Below, one piece after another: positions 36,220-48,543 of a DNA stretch of 64,000 bases. The stretch comes from Linanthus parryae (Eukaryota; Streptophyta; Magnoliopsida; Ericales; Polemoniaceae). The stretch is taken from contig JALGPY010000002.1 in assembly GCA_023055425.1 (NCBI GenBank), positions 122,648,088 through 122,712,087 of the forward strand. Direction: 5' to 3'. Under the pieces are notes generated by a model. The model made no database searches. It saw nothing but the letters and a program-made list of their open reading frames with translations, and was not told the DNA's origin. Both the position numbers and the translations under genes were made by a program. Positions within the stretch are counted from its first letter, which is position 1. Each line of letters starts with the position of its first letter.

Positions 36220-37582
36220 CGAGCTCAAACCACTAGTTCTGGTCAAATAAAGTCATCGACCAACTCTAAAGTCAAAGGTTGATCTATATTTTGTAACGTT
36301 GCGGTGTCCACAAGTTCAAACCACTACTTTTGGTCAAACAAAGTCATCAACCAACTCTAAAGTCAAAGTTAATCTCAAATTTTTAACGTTGCGGTGTCCA
36401 CTAGGTCAAACCACTACTTTTGGTCAAATAAACTCATCGACCAACTCTAAAGTTAAAGGTTAATCTCAAATTTTTAACATTGCGGTGTCCACTAGCTCAA
36501 ACCACTACTTTTGGTCAAATAAAGTCATCGACCAACTCTGAAGTCAAAGTTTAATATAAAATTTTTAACGATGCGGTGTCCACTAGCTTAAACCACTACT
36601 TTTGGTCAAATAAAGTCATCGATTAACTCTAAAATAAAAGGTTAATCTCAAATTTTAAACGTTGCGGTGTCCACTAGCTTAAACCACTAGTTTTGGTCAA
36701 ATAAAGTCATCGATTAACTCTAAAAGTAAAAGGTTAATCTCAAATTTTTACTGTTTCGGTGTCCACTAGCTCAAACCACTACTTTTGGTCAAATAAAGTC
36801 ATCGACCAACTCTAAAGTCAATGGTAAATCTCAAACTTTTAACATTGAGGTCTCCAGTAGCTTGGACCACTAATTTTGGCCAAATAAAGTCATCGACCAA
36901 ATCTAAAGTCCAAGTTTAATCTCAACTTTTAAGCATTGTGGTGTCCACTAGCTCAAACCACTACTTTTAATCAAATAAAGTCATCGACCAACTCTGAAGT
37001 CAAAAGTTAATCTCAAATTTTTAACCTTGCGGCGTCCACTAGTTCAAACCACTTCTTTTGGTCAAATAAAGTCATCGACCAACTCTAAAGTCAAAGGTTA
37101 ATCTCAATTTCGTAACGTTGTGGTGTCCACTAGTTCAAACCACTACTTTTGGTCAGATAAAGTCATCAACCAATTCTAAAGTCAAAGGTTAATCTCAAAT
37201 TTTTAATTTTGTGGTGTCCACTAGGTCAAACCACTACTTTTGGTCAAATAAAATCATCGACCAACTCTAAAGTCAAAGGTTAATCTCAAATTTTTAACAT
37301 TGCGGTGTCCACTAGCTCAAACCACTACTTTTGGTCAAATAAATAAACCGATTAACTCTAAAAGTAAAAACTTTACCACAAATTTTTAACGTTGCGGTGT
37401 CCACTAGCTAAAACTACTTTTGGTCACATAAAGTCATCGATTAACTCCAAAAATAAAAGGTTAATCTCAATTTTTTACTGTTGCGGTGTCCACTAGTTCA
37501 AACAACTATTTTTGGTCATAAAAGTCAACGACCAACTCTAAAGACAAATGTTAATCTCAATTTTGTAACGTTGCGGTGTCCA

Positions 37583-40500
37583 CGAGCTCAAACAACTAGT
37601 TCTGGTCAAATAAAGTCATCGACCAACTCTAAAGTCAAAGGTTGATCTATATTTTGTAACGTTGCGGTGTCCACAAGTTCAAACCACTACTTTTGGTCAA
37701 ACAAAGTCATCAACCAACTCTAAAGTCAAAGTTAATCTCAAATTTTTAACGTTGCGGTGTCCACTAGGTCAAACCACTACTTTTGGTCAAATAAACTCAT
37801 CGACCAACTCTAAAGTTAGAGGTTAATCTCAAATTTTTAACATTGCGGGGTCCACTAGCTCAAACCACTACTTTTGGTCAAATAAAGTCATCGACCAACT
37901 CTAAAGTCAAAGGTTAATCTATAATTATTAACGATGCGGTGTCCACTAGCTTAAACCACTAATTTTGGTTAAATAAAGTCATCGATTAACTCTAAAATAA
38001 AAGTTTAATTGTAAATTGTAAACGTTGCGATGTCCACGACCTTAAACCACTAGTTTTGGTCAAATAAAGTCATCGATTAACTCTAAAAGTAAAAGGTTAA
38101 TCTCAAATTTTTACTGTTGCGTTGTCCACTAGCTCAAACCACTACTTTTGGTCCAATAAAGTCATCGACCAACTCTAAAGTCAAAGGTTAATCTCAATTT
38201 TGTAACGTTGCGGTGTCCACTAGTTCAAACCACTACTTTTGGTCAAATAAAGTCATCAACCAATTCTAAAGTCAAAGGTTAATCTCAAATTTTTAATGTT
38301 GCGGTGTCCACTAGGTCAAACCACTACTTTTGGTCAAATAAAATCATCGACCAACTCTAAATTCAAAGGTTAATCTCAAATTTTTAACATTGCGGTGTCC
38401 ACTAGCTCAAACCACTACTTTTGTTCAAATAAAGTCATCGACCAACTCTAAAGTCAAAGGTTAATCTAAAATTATTAACGATGCGGTGTCCACTAGCTTA
38501 AACCACTAATTTTGGTCAAATAAAGTCATCGATTAACTCTAAAATAAAAGGTTAATCTCAAATTTTAAACGTTGCGGTGTCCACGACCTTAAACCACTAG
38601 TTTTGGTCAAATAAAGTCATCGATTAACTCTAAAAGTAAAAGGTTAATCTCAAATTTTTACTGTTGCGTTGTCCACTAGCTCAAACCACTACTTTTGGTC
38701 CAATAAAGTCATCGACCAACTCTAAAGTCAAAGGTTAATCTCAATTTTGTAACGTTGCGGTGTCCACTAGTTCAAACCACTACTTTTGGTCAAATAAAGT
38801 CATCAACCAATTCTAAAGTCAAAGGTTAATCTCAAATTTTTAATGTTGCGGTGTCCACTAGGTCAAACCACTACTTTTGGTCAAATAAAATCATCGACCA
38901 ACTCTAAATTCAAAGGTTAATCTCAAATTTTTAACATTGCGGTGTCCACTAGCTCAAACCACTACTTTTGTTCAAATAAAGTCATCGACCAACTCCAAAT
39001 TTGAAGGTTAATCTCAAATTTTTAACGTTGCGGTGTCCACTAGCTTAAACACTACTTTTGGTCACTTAAAGTCATCGATTAACTCTAAAAATAAAAGGTT
39101 AATCTCAAATTTATACTGTTGCGGTGTTCACTAGCTCAAACAACTACTTTTGGTCAAATAAAGTCATCGACCAACTCTAAAGTCAAAGGTTAATGTCAAT
39201 TTTGTAACGTTGCGGTGTCCACTAGTTCAAACCACTTCTTTGGTCAAATAAAGTCATCAACCAATTCTAAAGTCAAAGGTTAATCTCAAATTTTTAATGT
39301 TGCGGTGTCCACTAGGTCAAACCACTACTTTTGGTCAAATAAAATCATCGACCAACTCTAAATTCAAAGGTTAATCTCAAATTTTTAACATTGCGGTGTC
39401 CACTAGCTCAAACCACTACTTTTGTTCAAATAAAGTCATCGACCAACTCTAAATTTGAAGGTTAATCTCAAATTTTTAACGTTGCGGTGTCCACTAGCTT
39501 AAACACTACTTTTGGTCACTTAAAGTCATCGATTAACTCTAAAAATAAAAGGTTAATCTCAAATTTATACTGTTGCGGTGTTCACTAGCTCAAACAACTA
39601 CTTTTGGTCAAATAAAGTCATCGACCAACTCTAAAGTCAAAGGTTAATGTCAATTTTGTAACGTTGCGGTGTCCACTAGTTCAAACCACTTCTTTTGGTC
39701 AAATAAAGTCATCAACCAATTCTAAAGTCAAAGGTTAATCTCAAATTTTTAATGTTGTGGTGTCCACTAGGTCAAACCACTACTTTTGGTCAAATAAAAT
39801 CATCGACCAACTCTAAAGTCAAAGGTTAATCTCAAATTTTTAACATTGCGGTGTCCACTAGCTCAAACTACTACTTTTGGTCAAATAAAGTAACCGATTA
39901 ACTCTAAAAATAAAAAGTTTACCTTAAATTTTTAACGTTGCGGTGTCCACTAGCTAAAACCTACTTTTGGTCACATAAAGTCATCGATTAACTCCAAAAA
40001 TAAAAGGTTAATCTCAATTTTTTAATGTTGCGGTGTCCACTAGCTCAAACAACTATTTTTTGTCAAATAAAGTCATCGACCAACTCCAAAGTCAAATGTT
40101 AATCTCAATTTTGTAACGTTGCGGTGTCAACTAGCTCAATCCACTAGTTCTGGTCAAATAAAGTCATCGACTAACTCTAAAGTCAAAGGTTGATCTATAT
40201 TTTGTAACGTTGCAGTGTCCACAAGTTCAAACCACTACTTTTGATCAAATAAAGTCATCAACAAACTCTAAAGTCAAAGTTAATCTCAAATTTTTAACAT
40301 TGCGGTGTCCACTATCTCAAACCATTACCTTTGGTCCAATAAAGTCATCGACCAAATCTAAAGACAAAGGTTAATCTCAATTTTTTATTGTTGCGGTGTC
40401 CACTAGCTCAAACCACTACTTTTGGTCAAATAAAGTCATCGACCAAGTCTAAAGTTAAAGGTTAATCTCAAATTTTTAATATTGCGGTGGCCACTAGCTA

Positions 40501-41767
40501 AAACCACTGATTTTGGTCAAATAAAGTCATCAACCAATTCTAAAGTCAAAGGTTAATCTCAAATTTTTAACGTTGCGGTGTCCACTAGGTCAAACCACTA
40601 CTTTTGGTCAAATAAACTCATCGACCAACTCTAAAGTTAAAGGTTAATCTCAAATTTTTAACATTGCGGTGTCCACTAGCTCAAACCACTACTTTTGGTC
40701 AAATAAAGTCATCGACCAACTCTAAAGTCAAAGTTTAATATAAAATTTTTAACGATGCGGTGTCCACTAGCTTAAACCACTACTTTTGGTCAAATAAAGT
40801 CATCGATTAACTCTAAACTAAAAGGTTAATCTCAAATTTTAAACGTTGCGGTGTCCACTAGCTTAAACCACTAGTTTTGGTCAAATAAAGTCATCGATTA
40901 ACTCTAAAAGTAAAAGGTTAATCTCAAATTTTTACTGTTTCGGTGTCCACTAGCTCAAACCACTACTTTTGGTCAAATAAAGTCATCGACCAACTCTAAA
41001 GTCAATGGTAAATCTCAAACTTTTAACATTGAGGTCTCCAGTAGCTTGGACCACTAATTTTGGCCAAATAAAGTCATCGACCAAATCTAAAGTCCAAGTT
41101 TAATCTCAAATTTTAAGCATTGTGGTGTCCACTAGCTCAAACCACTACTTTTAATCAAATAAAGTCATCGACCAACTCTGAAGTCAAAAGTTAATCTCAA
41201 ATTTTTAACCTTGCGGCGTCCACTAGTTCAAACCACTTCTTTTGGTCAAATAAAGTCATCGACCAACTCTAAAGTCAAAGGTTAATCTCAATTTCGTAAC
41301 GTTGCGGTGTCCACTAGTTCAAACCACTACTTTTGGTCAGATAAAGTCATCAACCAATTCTAAAGTCAAAGGTTAATCTCAAATTTTTAATGTTGTGGTG
41401 TCCACTAGGTCAAACCACTACTTTTGGTCAAATAAAATCATCGACCAACTCTAAAGTCAAAGGTTAATCTCAAATTTTTAACATTGCGGTGTCCACTAGC
41501 TCAAACCACTACTTTTGGTCAAATAAAGTAACCGATTAACTCTAAAAGTAAAAAGTTTACCTCAAATTTTTAACGTTGCGGTGTCCACTAGCTAAAACTA
41601 CTTTTGGTCACATAAAGTCATCGATTAACTCCAAAAATAAAAGGTTAATCTCAATTTTATACTGTTGCGGTGTCCACTAGTTCAAACAACTATTTTTTGT
41701 CAAATAAAGTCAACGACCAACTCTAAAGACAAATGTTAATCTCAATTTTGTAACGTTGCGGTGTCCA
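37583..41767 (+). repeat. Rearranged satellite segment including block III copy 3
   Basis: The marker interval of 4,185 bp equals 46 monomers. It contains two short-range jumps (CGACCTTAAACC-type monomers at about 38,030 and 38,580, six monomers apart; another jump near 39,290). From about 39,740 comes a third, more diverged copy of block III (GTTGCAGTGTCC near 40,210 in place of GTTGCACTG). Confidence 0.8.
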
Positions 41768-43199
41768 CGAGCTCAAACCACTAGTTCTGGTCAAATAAAG
41801 TCATCGACCAACTCTAAAGTCAAAGGTTGATCTATATTTTGTAACGTTGCGGTGTCCACAAGTTCAAACCACTACTTTTGGTCAAACAAAGTCATCAACC
41901 AACTCTAAAGTCAAAGTTAATCTCAAATTTTTAACGTTGCGGTGTCCACTAGGACAAACCACTACTTTTGGTCAAATAAACTCATCGACCAACTCTAAAG
42001 TTAGAGGTTAATCTCAAATTTTTAACATTGCGGGGTCCACTAGCTCAAACAACTACTTTTGGTCAAATAAAGTCATCGACCAACTCTAAAGTCAAAGGTT
42101 AATCTAAAATTATTAACGATGCGGTTTCCACTAGCTTAAACCACTAATTTTGGTCAAATAAAGTCATCGATTAACTCTAAAATAAAAGTTTAATTTTAAA
42201 TTGTAAACGTTGCGGTGTCCACGACCTTAAACCACTAGTTTTGGTCAAATAAAGTCATCGATTAACTCTAAAAGTAAAAGGTTAATCTCAAATTTTTACT
42301 GTTTCGGTGTCCACTAGCTCAAACCACTACTTTTGGTCAAATAAAGTCATCGACCAACTCTAAAGTCAATGGTAAATCTCAAACTTTTAACATTGAGGTC
42401 TCCAGTAGCTTGGACCACAAATTTTGGCCAAATAAAGTCATCGACCAAATCTAAAGTCCAATTTTAATCTCAAATTTTAAGCATTGTGGTGTCCACTAGC
42501 TCAAACCACTACTTTTAATCAAATAAAGTCATCGACCAACTCTGAAGTCAAAAGTTAATCTCAAATTTTTAACCTTGCGGCGTCCACTAGTTCAAACCAC
42601 TTCTTTTGGTCAAATAAAGTCATCGACCAACTCTAAAGTCAAAGGTTAATCTCAATTTTGTAACGTTGCGGTGTCCACTAGTTCAAACCACTACTTTTGG
42701 TCAGATAAAGTCATCAACCAATTCTAAAGTCAAAGGTTAATCTCAAATTTTTAATGGTGTGGTGTCCACTAGGTCAAACCACTACTTTTGGTCAAATAAA
42801 ATCATCGACCAACTCTAAAGTCAAAGGTTAATCTCAAATTTTTAACATTGCGGTGTCCACTAGCTCAAACCACTACTTTTGGTCAAATAAAGTAACCGAT
42901 TAACTCTAAAAGTAAAAAAGTTTACCTCAAATTTTTAACGTTGCGGTGTCCACTAGCTAAAACTACTTTTGGTCACATAAAGTCATCGATTAACTCCAAA
43001 AATAAAAGGTTAATCTCAATTTTTTACTGTTGCGGTGTCCACTAGTTCAAACAACTATTTTTGGTCAAATAAAGTCAACGACCAACTCTAAAGACAAATG
43101 TTAATCTCAATTTTGTAACGTTGCGGTGTCCACGAGCTCAAACCACTAGTTCTGGTCAAATAAAGTCATCGACCAACTCTAAAGTCAAAGGTTGATCTA

Positions 43200-44790
43200 T
43201 ATTTTGTAACGTTGCGGTGTCCACTAGCTCAAACCACTACTTTTGGTCAAATAAAGTCATCGACCAACTCTAAAGTTAAAGGTTAATCTCAAAATTTTAA
43301 CACTGCGGTGTCCACTAGCTCAAACCACTACTTTTGGTCAAATAAAGTCATCGACCAACTCTAAAGTCAAAGTTAATATCAAATTTTTAACATTGCGGAG
43401 TCCACTAGCTCAAACAACTACTTTTGGTCCAATAAAGTCATCGACCAAATCTAAAGTCAAAGGTTAATCTCAATTTTTTATCGTTGCGGTGTCCACTAGC
43501 TCAAACCACAACTTTTAACTGAATAAAGTCATCGACCAACTCTAAAGTCAAAGGTAAATCTCAAACTTATAACATTCAGGTCTCCACTAGCTTGGACCAC
43601 TAGTTTTGGTCAAATAAAGTCATCGACCAAATCTAAAGACAAAGGTTAATCTCAATTTTTTATTGTTGCGGTGTCCACTAGCTCAAACCACTACTTTTGG
43701 TCAAATAAAGTCATCGACCAACTCTAAAGTTAAAGGTTAATCTCAAAATTTTAACACTGCGGTGTCCACTAGCTCAAACCACTACTTTTGGTCAAATAAA
43801 GTCATCGACCAACTCTAAAGTCAAAGGTTAATCTCAAATTTTTAACGATGCGGTGTCCACTAGCTTAAACCACTATTTTTGGTCAAATAAAGTCCTCGAC
43901 TAACTCTAAAATAAAAGGTTAATCTCAAATTTTAAACGTTGCGGTGTCCACTAGCTTAAACCACTAGTTTTGGTCAAATAAAGTCATCGATTAACTCTAA
44001 AAGTAAAAGGTTAATCTCAAATTTTTACTGTTTCGGTGTCCACTAGCTCAAACCACTACTTTTTGTCAAATAAAGTCACCGACCAACTCTAAAGTCAAAG
44101 CTAAATCTCAAACTTTTAACATTGAGGTCTCCACTAGCTTGGACCACTAATTTTGGTCAAATAAAGTCATCGACCAAATCTAAAGTCAAGGGTTAATCTC
44201 AATTTTGTAACGTTGGTGTGTCCACTAGTTCAAACCACTACTTTTGGTCAAATAAAGTCATCGACCAACTCTAAAGTCAAAGTTAATATCAAATTTTTAA
44301 CATTGCGGTGTCCACTAGCTGAAACCACTACTTTTGGTCCAATAAAGTCATCGACCAAATCTAAAGTCAAAGGTTAAACTCAATTTTTTATCGTTGCGGT
44401 GTCCACTAGCTCAAACCACCACTTTTAACCGAATAAAGTCATCGACCAACTCTAAAGTCAAAGGTAAATCTCAAACTTTTAACATTGAGGTCTCCACTAG
44501 CTTGGACCACTACTTTTGGTCAAATAAAGTCATCGACCAAATCTAAAGTCAAAGTGTAATCTCAAAGTTTATGCATTGAGGTGTCCACTAGCTCAAACCA
44601 CTACTTTTAATGAAATAAAGTCATCGACCAAATCTAAAGTCAAAGGTTAATCTCAATTTTGTAACGTTGCGGGGTCCACTAGTTCAAACCACTACTTTTG
44701 GTCAAATAAAGTCATAAACCAATTCTAAAGTCAAAGGTTAATCTCAAATTTTTAATGTTGCGGTGTCCACTAGGTCAAACCACTACTTTT
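43200..44790 (+). repeat. Diverged satellite edge next to LINE-B
   Basis: After the last marker monomer (43133) the ordered type I and II series stops. Monomers become individually diverged and show looser local duplication, for example two AACTTTTAAC(T/C)GAATAAAG-like monomers near 43,515 and 44,425. This resembles the array right of LINE-B. Confidence 0.75.
44774..44790. repeat. LINE-B target-site duplication, left copy
   Basis: GTCAAACCACTACTTTT is identical to 50519-50535. It is part of a satellite monomer, and the left copy runs into the poly(A) tail of LINE-B (T run through 44795). Removing 44791-50535 restores a continuous monomer. Confidence 0.96.
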
Positions 44791-44899
44791 TTTTTGGGTA
44801 ACTTTGAATATATTAAAAGAACAGACATTTAAACAGGTTTACAAGGGGCATTCCCCAGGCAAAGCTAAACAAGCTGCTAACAAGGCAGAGTACAACAGG
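44791..44899 (-). other. LINE-B 3' UTR, hairpin and poly(A)
   Basis: This is a 109-base 3' UTR after ORF2 TGA (44902-44900). The hairpin lies at 44838-44863: UUUGC, CU, GGGG, AAUG, CCCC, UU, GUAAA. Compared with LINE-A the first stem reads UUUGC in place of UUUAC, which still pairs through one G-U wobble. An AU-rich spacer leads to the A tail. Confidence 0.88.
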
Positions 44900-47800
44900 T
44901 CAAGTAAAACCCCACTTCCTAAATACAAGAGCTAGCTGAGGGGAAGTAAACATGGTGGGAGAGAGTTTAGCTCTAATAGTACATCTCATCTGTCTAACAA
45001 TAGCTATGCTAGGAGAAGATTTAGCTTGGTACAATCTATTGTTTCTTTCCCTCCATATGTGGTAAACACCAGCTGCAAAGCATGTACTGAGAAGAAGATT
45101 TTTAGTAGAAGCAGCCTGCCATCTAGAAGATAAGTCCTGAATCCAGTATTCCCAGCTATGGCTTGTGTGATCAATATCAAAGAAGTCCCAGATTTCTCTT
45201 GTTTAAGCACACTCCATGAAAAGGTGGCCGTGGGACTCATTTTCCTGGCTGCACAGAGTACATAAAGAAGAAAGAGTCATACCCCAGTGGGCTAGTCTGT
45301 CAAGTGTAGAGAGTCTTTGCTGGATGGCCAGCCAAAGAATGAATGAACATCTGGGAATGTGTAGCTTATGCCAACACAGCTTGTGCCAATGAGCCTGAGG
45401 ACTTTTATCTCTAAGAAGATTCCAAGCTGAAGAGATAGTGTAATCACCAGTTGGGTCTTCAGTCCAAATAACAGAGTCAGCAGCAGTAGAAGGCAGTGGT
45501 AACTGAGATGTAAGATGGGAGATCTCACTCATGTAGTGAGCATTGGGACTAGGCCAGACCCATTGAGAATCATGTATTATCTCACTAACCTTAGCATCCA
45601 AAGAAGAAGCAGCTTCATACACAATTCTATCATTAATATGAGCAAGAATAGGGCCTCCAGGGAGCCAATTATCAAACCAGAGAAAGGTGGAGGTGCCATT
45701 GCCAATAGAGTGTTTGAAATGGATCCTGAAAGTCTCCTTGAGGCCTATGATTTTTCTCCATATCCAAGAAGCTTTGTTAGGGCACTTTAGCCTCCAGAAA
45801 GACTTACCTTTGATTAAGTAGGTGTGTACCCAACTAGTCCAATAAGAAGTGTTCTTATTGGAAATAATTGACCACATATGCTTGCCAATTTCAGCCTTGT
45901 TCCAGGTTTTTGAGCACTTAATACCCAGGCCCCCTTCTTTGTAGGGATGACAAATTTGATCCCAAGAGATTTTAGCACCAGAACTCTTTAAATCTGAACC
46001 ACTCCACAGAAACTTCCTCATACTAGCTTCCATTTCCTTGTGGACTCTAACAGGGAGAATAAAGATTGATGACCAGTAGACTTGAATAGAGAAAAGCAGG
46101 GTTTTGATGATTTGCACTCTACCTGCATAAGATAGATATTTAGTAGCCCAGTGCTTCATTCTGCTAGTGAGTTTGTCAATAAGAGGCCTGCACTCATTAA
46201 AACTGAGTTTTGTGGTTATCAAAGGCACTCCCAAGTAGGTAACAGGGAGAGTGCCAATTTGATAACCAAGCAGCTGGATGATCTGACCAGAGAGAGCTGA
46301 GTCCAGTCCTGACAAATAAACATTACTTTTCTGGGGATTAGGAGTCAGCCCAGAAAGAGAACTGAAGAGAGTTAAACCCTCCTTAATAAGCTTTACAGAA
46401 GCAACAGTCCCCTTGTAGAAAATCATAAGATCATCTGCAAAACAGAGGTTAACTATTTTCTCTTTTTGGCATCTCCAGTGGTATTCAAACTGAGGTAGAG
46501 TAGCTTGATGATGGAGGATTCCAGAGAGAACATTCATGATAATAACAAACAGGTAGGGGGACATGGGATCCCCCTGCCTCAAGCCTTTAGTGCCTCTAAA
46601 ATAACCACACAAAGCACCATTAATTGAAACAGAGAATGAAGCAGTACATACACATTCTCTTATCCAAGAGATGAAGACTGGATGAAAATTAAGGCATTGG
46701 AGAGTGGCAATAAGAAAACTCCAATCCACATTGTCATAGGCCTTCATAAGGTCTATCTTCATGGCACATCTAGGACCCTGGTTGTCAGAATGATAATTCC
46801 TCATAAGCTCTTGTGAAATGAAAATATTGTCTGAGATCCTCCTCCCATTGATGAAAGCTGATTGGGAAGGGTGGATAAGGTGGGGGAGGACACTCTTGAA
46901 CCTATTTGCAATAATTTTGGATATAACTTTGTATGTGGTAGTGCAACAAGAGATAGGCCTATATTGTGAGACCTTTTTAGGCTCCTCAACTTTGGGAACC
47001 AAGGCAATGGCTGTGGAGTTTATGGCTTTGAGGAGAGAACCTGTAGCAAAGAACTCAAGAACAGCAGCTATCACATATTCTTTAACAGTGTTCCATGAGA
47101 TCTTAAAGAAAGAAGCTGGGTATCCATCTGGGCCAGGAGCCTTGTTAGAAGGCAGGGAGTGCAAAGTAAGCTCAATTTCTTCTCTTGTAACAGCCCTTAC
47201 CATGTCCCTTTTCTGCTCCTCAGTCAAGGTTTTTGAAATAAAACTGCTGAGATGGTTTGGATCAACAGGAGGGGTAGAAACAGGAGACCCAACAAATTTT
47301 TGAAGTAGTTGACAAACTCATTTTGAACCTCATCTTTGCTAGTCAATTGGAGGCCATTCTCAGTAGTGATAGTAACAATTTTGTTCTTCAAGTTCCTCCC
47401 CTTCACCATTCTAAAAAAATAGCCAGTGTTTTTGTCTCCCAAGTTGATCCACTTATCTCTAGATTTTTGTTTGAAGAAATTCTCTTCTGCACTAGAGATT
47501 TTGGCATAGTTTGTAGTAGCTTGTCTTTCTAAGTCTCTGAGGCTGCCATTACCAGGATCACTATCCACTGCTCTTTGGAGAGTCTCCAAGTGGTCTCTAG
47601 CATCATGAACCCTTTGAGAGATATTGCTATAGTACTGTTTGTTGAAATTCTTGAGAGGCTGCTTAAGAGTCTTGAGTTTCATAGTGAGGCCATACTGTTT
47701 GGAACCCTGAACTGGGGTTTGCCAATGTTGGTGAACAAGATCCCCATAACCATCATGACTAGCCCAAAGATCAAAGAATCTGAAGGAGGTGCCTGTGAAG

Positions 47801-48515
47801 TTTTGGTTATTGCCCAGATTTACCACAATTGGGGTGTGGTCTGAGGTGAGCATGGGGGCAAACTGGGTATAGGAATTAGGGAACACATCATCCCAATTAG
47901 TATTCACCATAGCTCTATCAATCTTGGTAGATATAGGGTTCTGCTCTTGCTTGTTGGACCGGTATACTGCAAACCTGTGGCTCTAAGATCCAGAAGTTCA
48001 GAGTTATAAACACATTGGTTAAACTCCTCACAGTGGGAAGGCCAGCTGGAAAAGCCACCATATTTATCATAGATGAATCTAGGAGCATTAAAGTCTCCTA
48101 GAACCATCCAGGGGTCAAGAGGGAGCTGAGAAGCAATGCTGCAAATACTTTGCCACAGCTGTCTTCTTTCAAGGTAGTGGTTAAACCCATAAACAAAAGT
48201 GGTAAAGAAAGAGATGCCAGACTCCAAAAGCTGGATGTGACAATGAATTAATTGAGCTAAGTCAAAAATCTTAACAACCTTCACAACAAGAGGATTCCAG
48301 AGGACAACAATTCTACCAAGAGGGTGGTGGTTGAGATTGTGACAAAAAACCCAGTCCTTATTTATGTTAAACATTATTGACTGGATATTAGGCAGCTTCA
48401 CCTTGGTTTCAAGGAGGCAAAAAAGAGGAAGTTTATACTCCTTGATCATAAATTTTACATCAGCCTGCCTAGTGGGATCATTAAGACCCCTAGTGTTCCA
48501 AGTGCAAAAATACAT
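44900..48515 (-). pseudogene. LINE-B ORF2: endonuclease, reverse transcriptase, zinc region
   Basis: ORF2 starts at ATG 48515 and would encode about 1,200 residues. The endonuclease shows WNTRGLNDP at the N terminus, LLETKV, FVYGFN, VLGDFNAPR (about 48,082-48,105) and SDHTP. The reverse transcriptase shows NKAPGPDGYP (near 47,121-47,145), CAMKIDLMKAYDNVDW (motif A), GLRQGDPMSPYLF (motif B), FADD (46430-46441, motif C) and LGVPL. The C-terminal zf-RVT-like region shows CSFILWLA, RLSTLDRLAHWG, CTLC and HLFMEC (about 45,400-45,210). Lesions: one base missing at about 47960 (Trp codon after TYT-type block reduced to GG), one at about 47290 (after KNLLG), and TAA at 45205-45203. The frame after the TAA stays open to TGA 44902-44900 and matches the LINE-A C terminus (FF, IW, RNxR and VRQ blocks). 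The product would nick DNA and prime reverse transcription of the element RNA. Confidence 0.94.
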
Positions 48516-48543
48516 GGATCACTACAAAAAGATGTGACAGGGA

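Larger units (their letters stand above)
5531..44790 (+). repeat. Main 91-bp satellite array (about 431 monomers)
   Basis: This is tandem repetition of a monomer of 91 bp (90-92), about 37 percent GC by hand count of a consensus. Recurring blocks in order are GTCAAAGGTTAATCTCAAA, TTTTTAACGTTGCGG, TGTCCACTAGCTCAAACC, ACTACTTTTGGTCAAATAAA and GTCATCGACCAACTCTAAA. Monomers fall into recognisable variants: CTAGCTC, CTAGTTC, CTAGGTC, CTAGCTT, CGAGCTC and CGACCTT at the centre; CGACCAACTCTAAAGTC or CGATTAACTCTAAAAGTA at the end. All are in one orientation. Variants recur in fixed order, forming higher-order repeats of 15, 16 and 26 monomers over most of the array. No ORF or RNA gene is seen; stop codons recur in all frames. 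The edges next to LINE-A (5531-5765) and LINE-B (about 43,200-44,790) are more diverged. The kind of sequence is certain; a centromeric role is only inference. Confidence 0.98.

Noticed and set aside
5531..44790. CRISPR-like repeat-spacer structure
   Set aside because: The whole 91-bp unit is repeated, with no unique spacers, and the context is a plant genome.
5531..44790. Inverted satellite segments
   Set aside because: All monomers inspected read in the plus direction; the only minus-strand satellite is the 33-base piece inside the nested element.
45004..45240. 78-codon minus-strand frame at the end of LINE-B ORF2
   Set aside because: It is out of frame. The true ORF2 C terminus continues past the TAA at 45203-45205 in the original frame and matches LINE-A.
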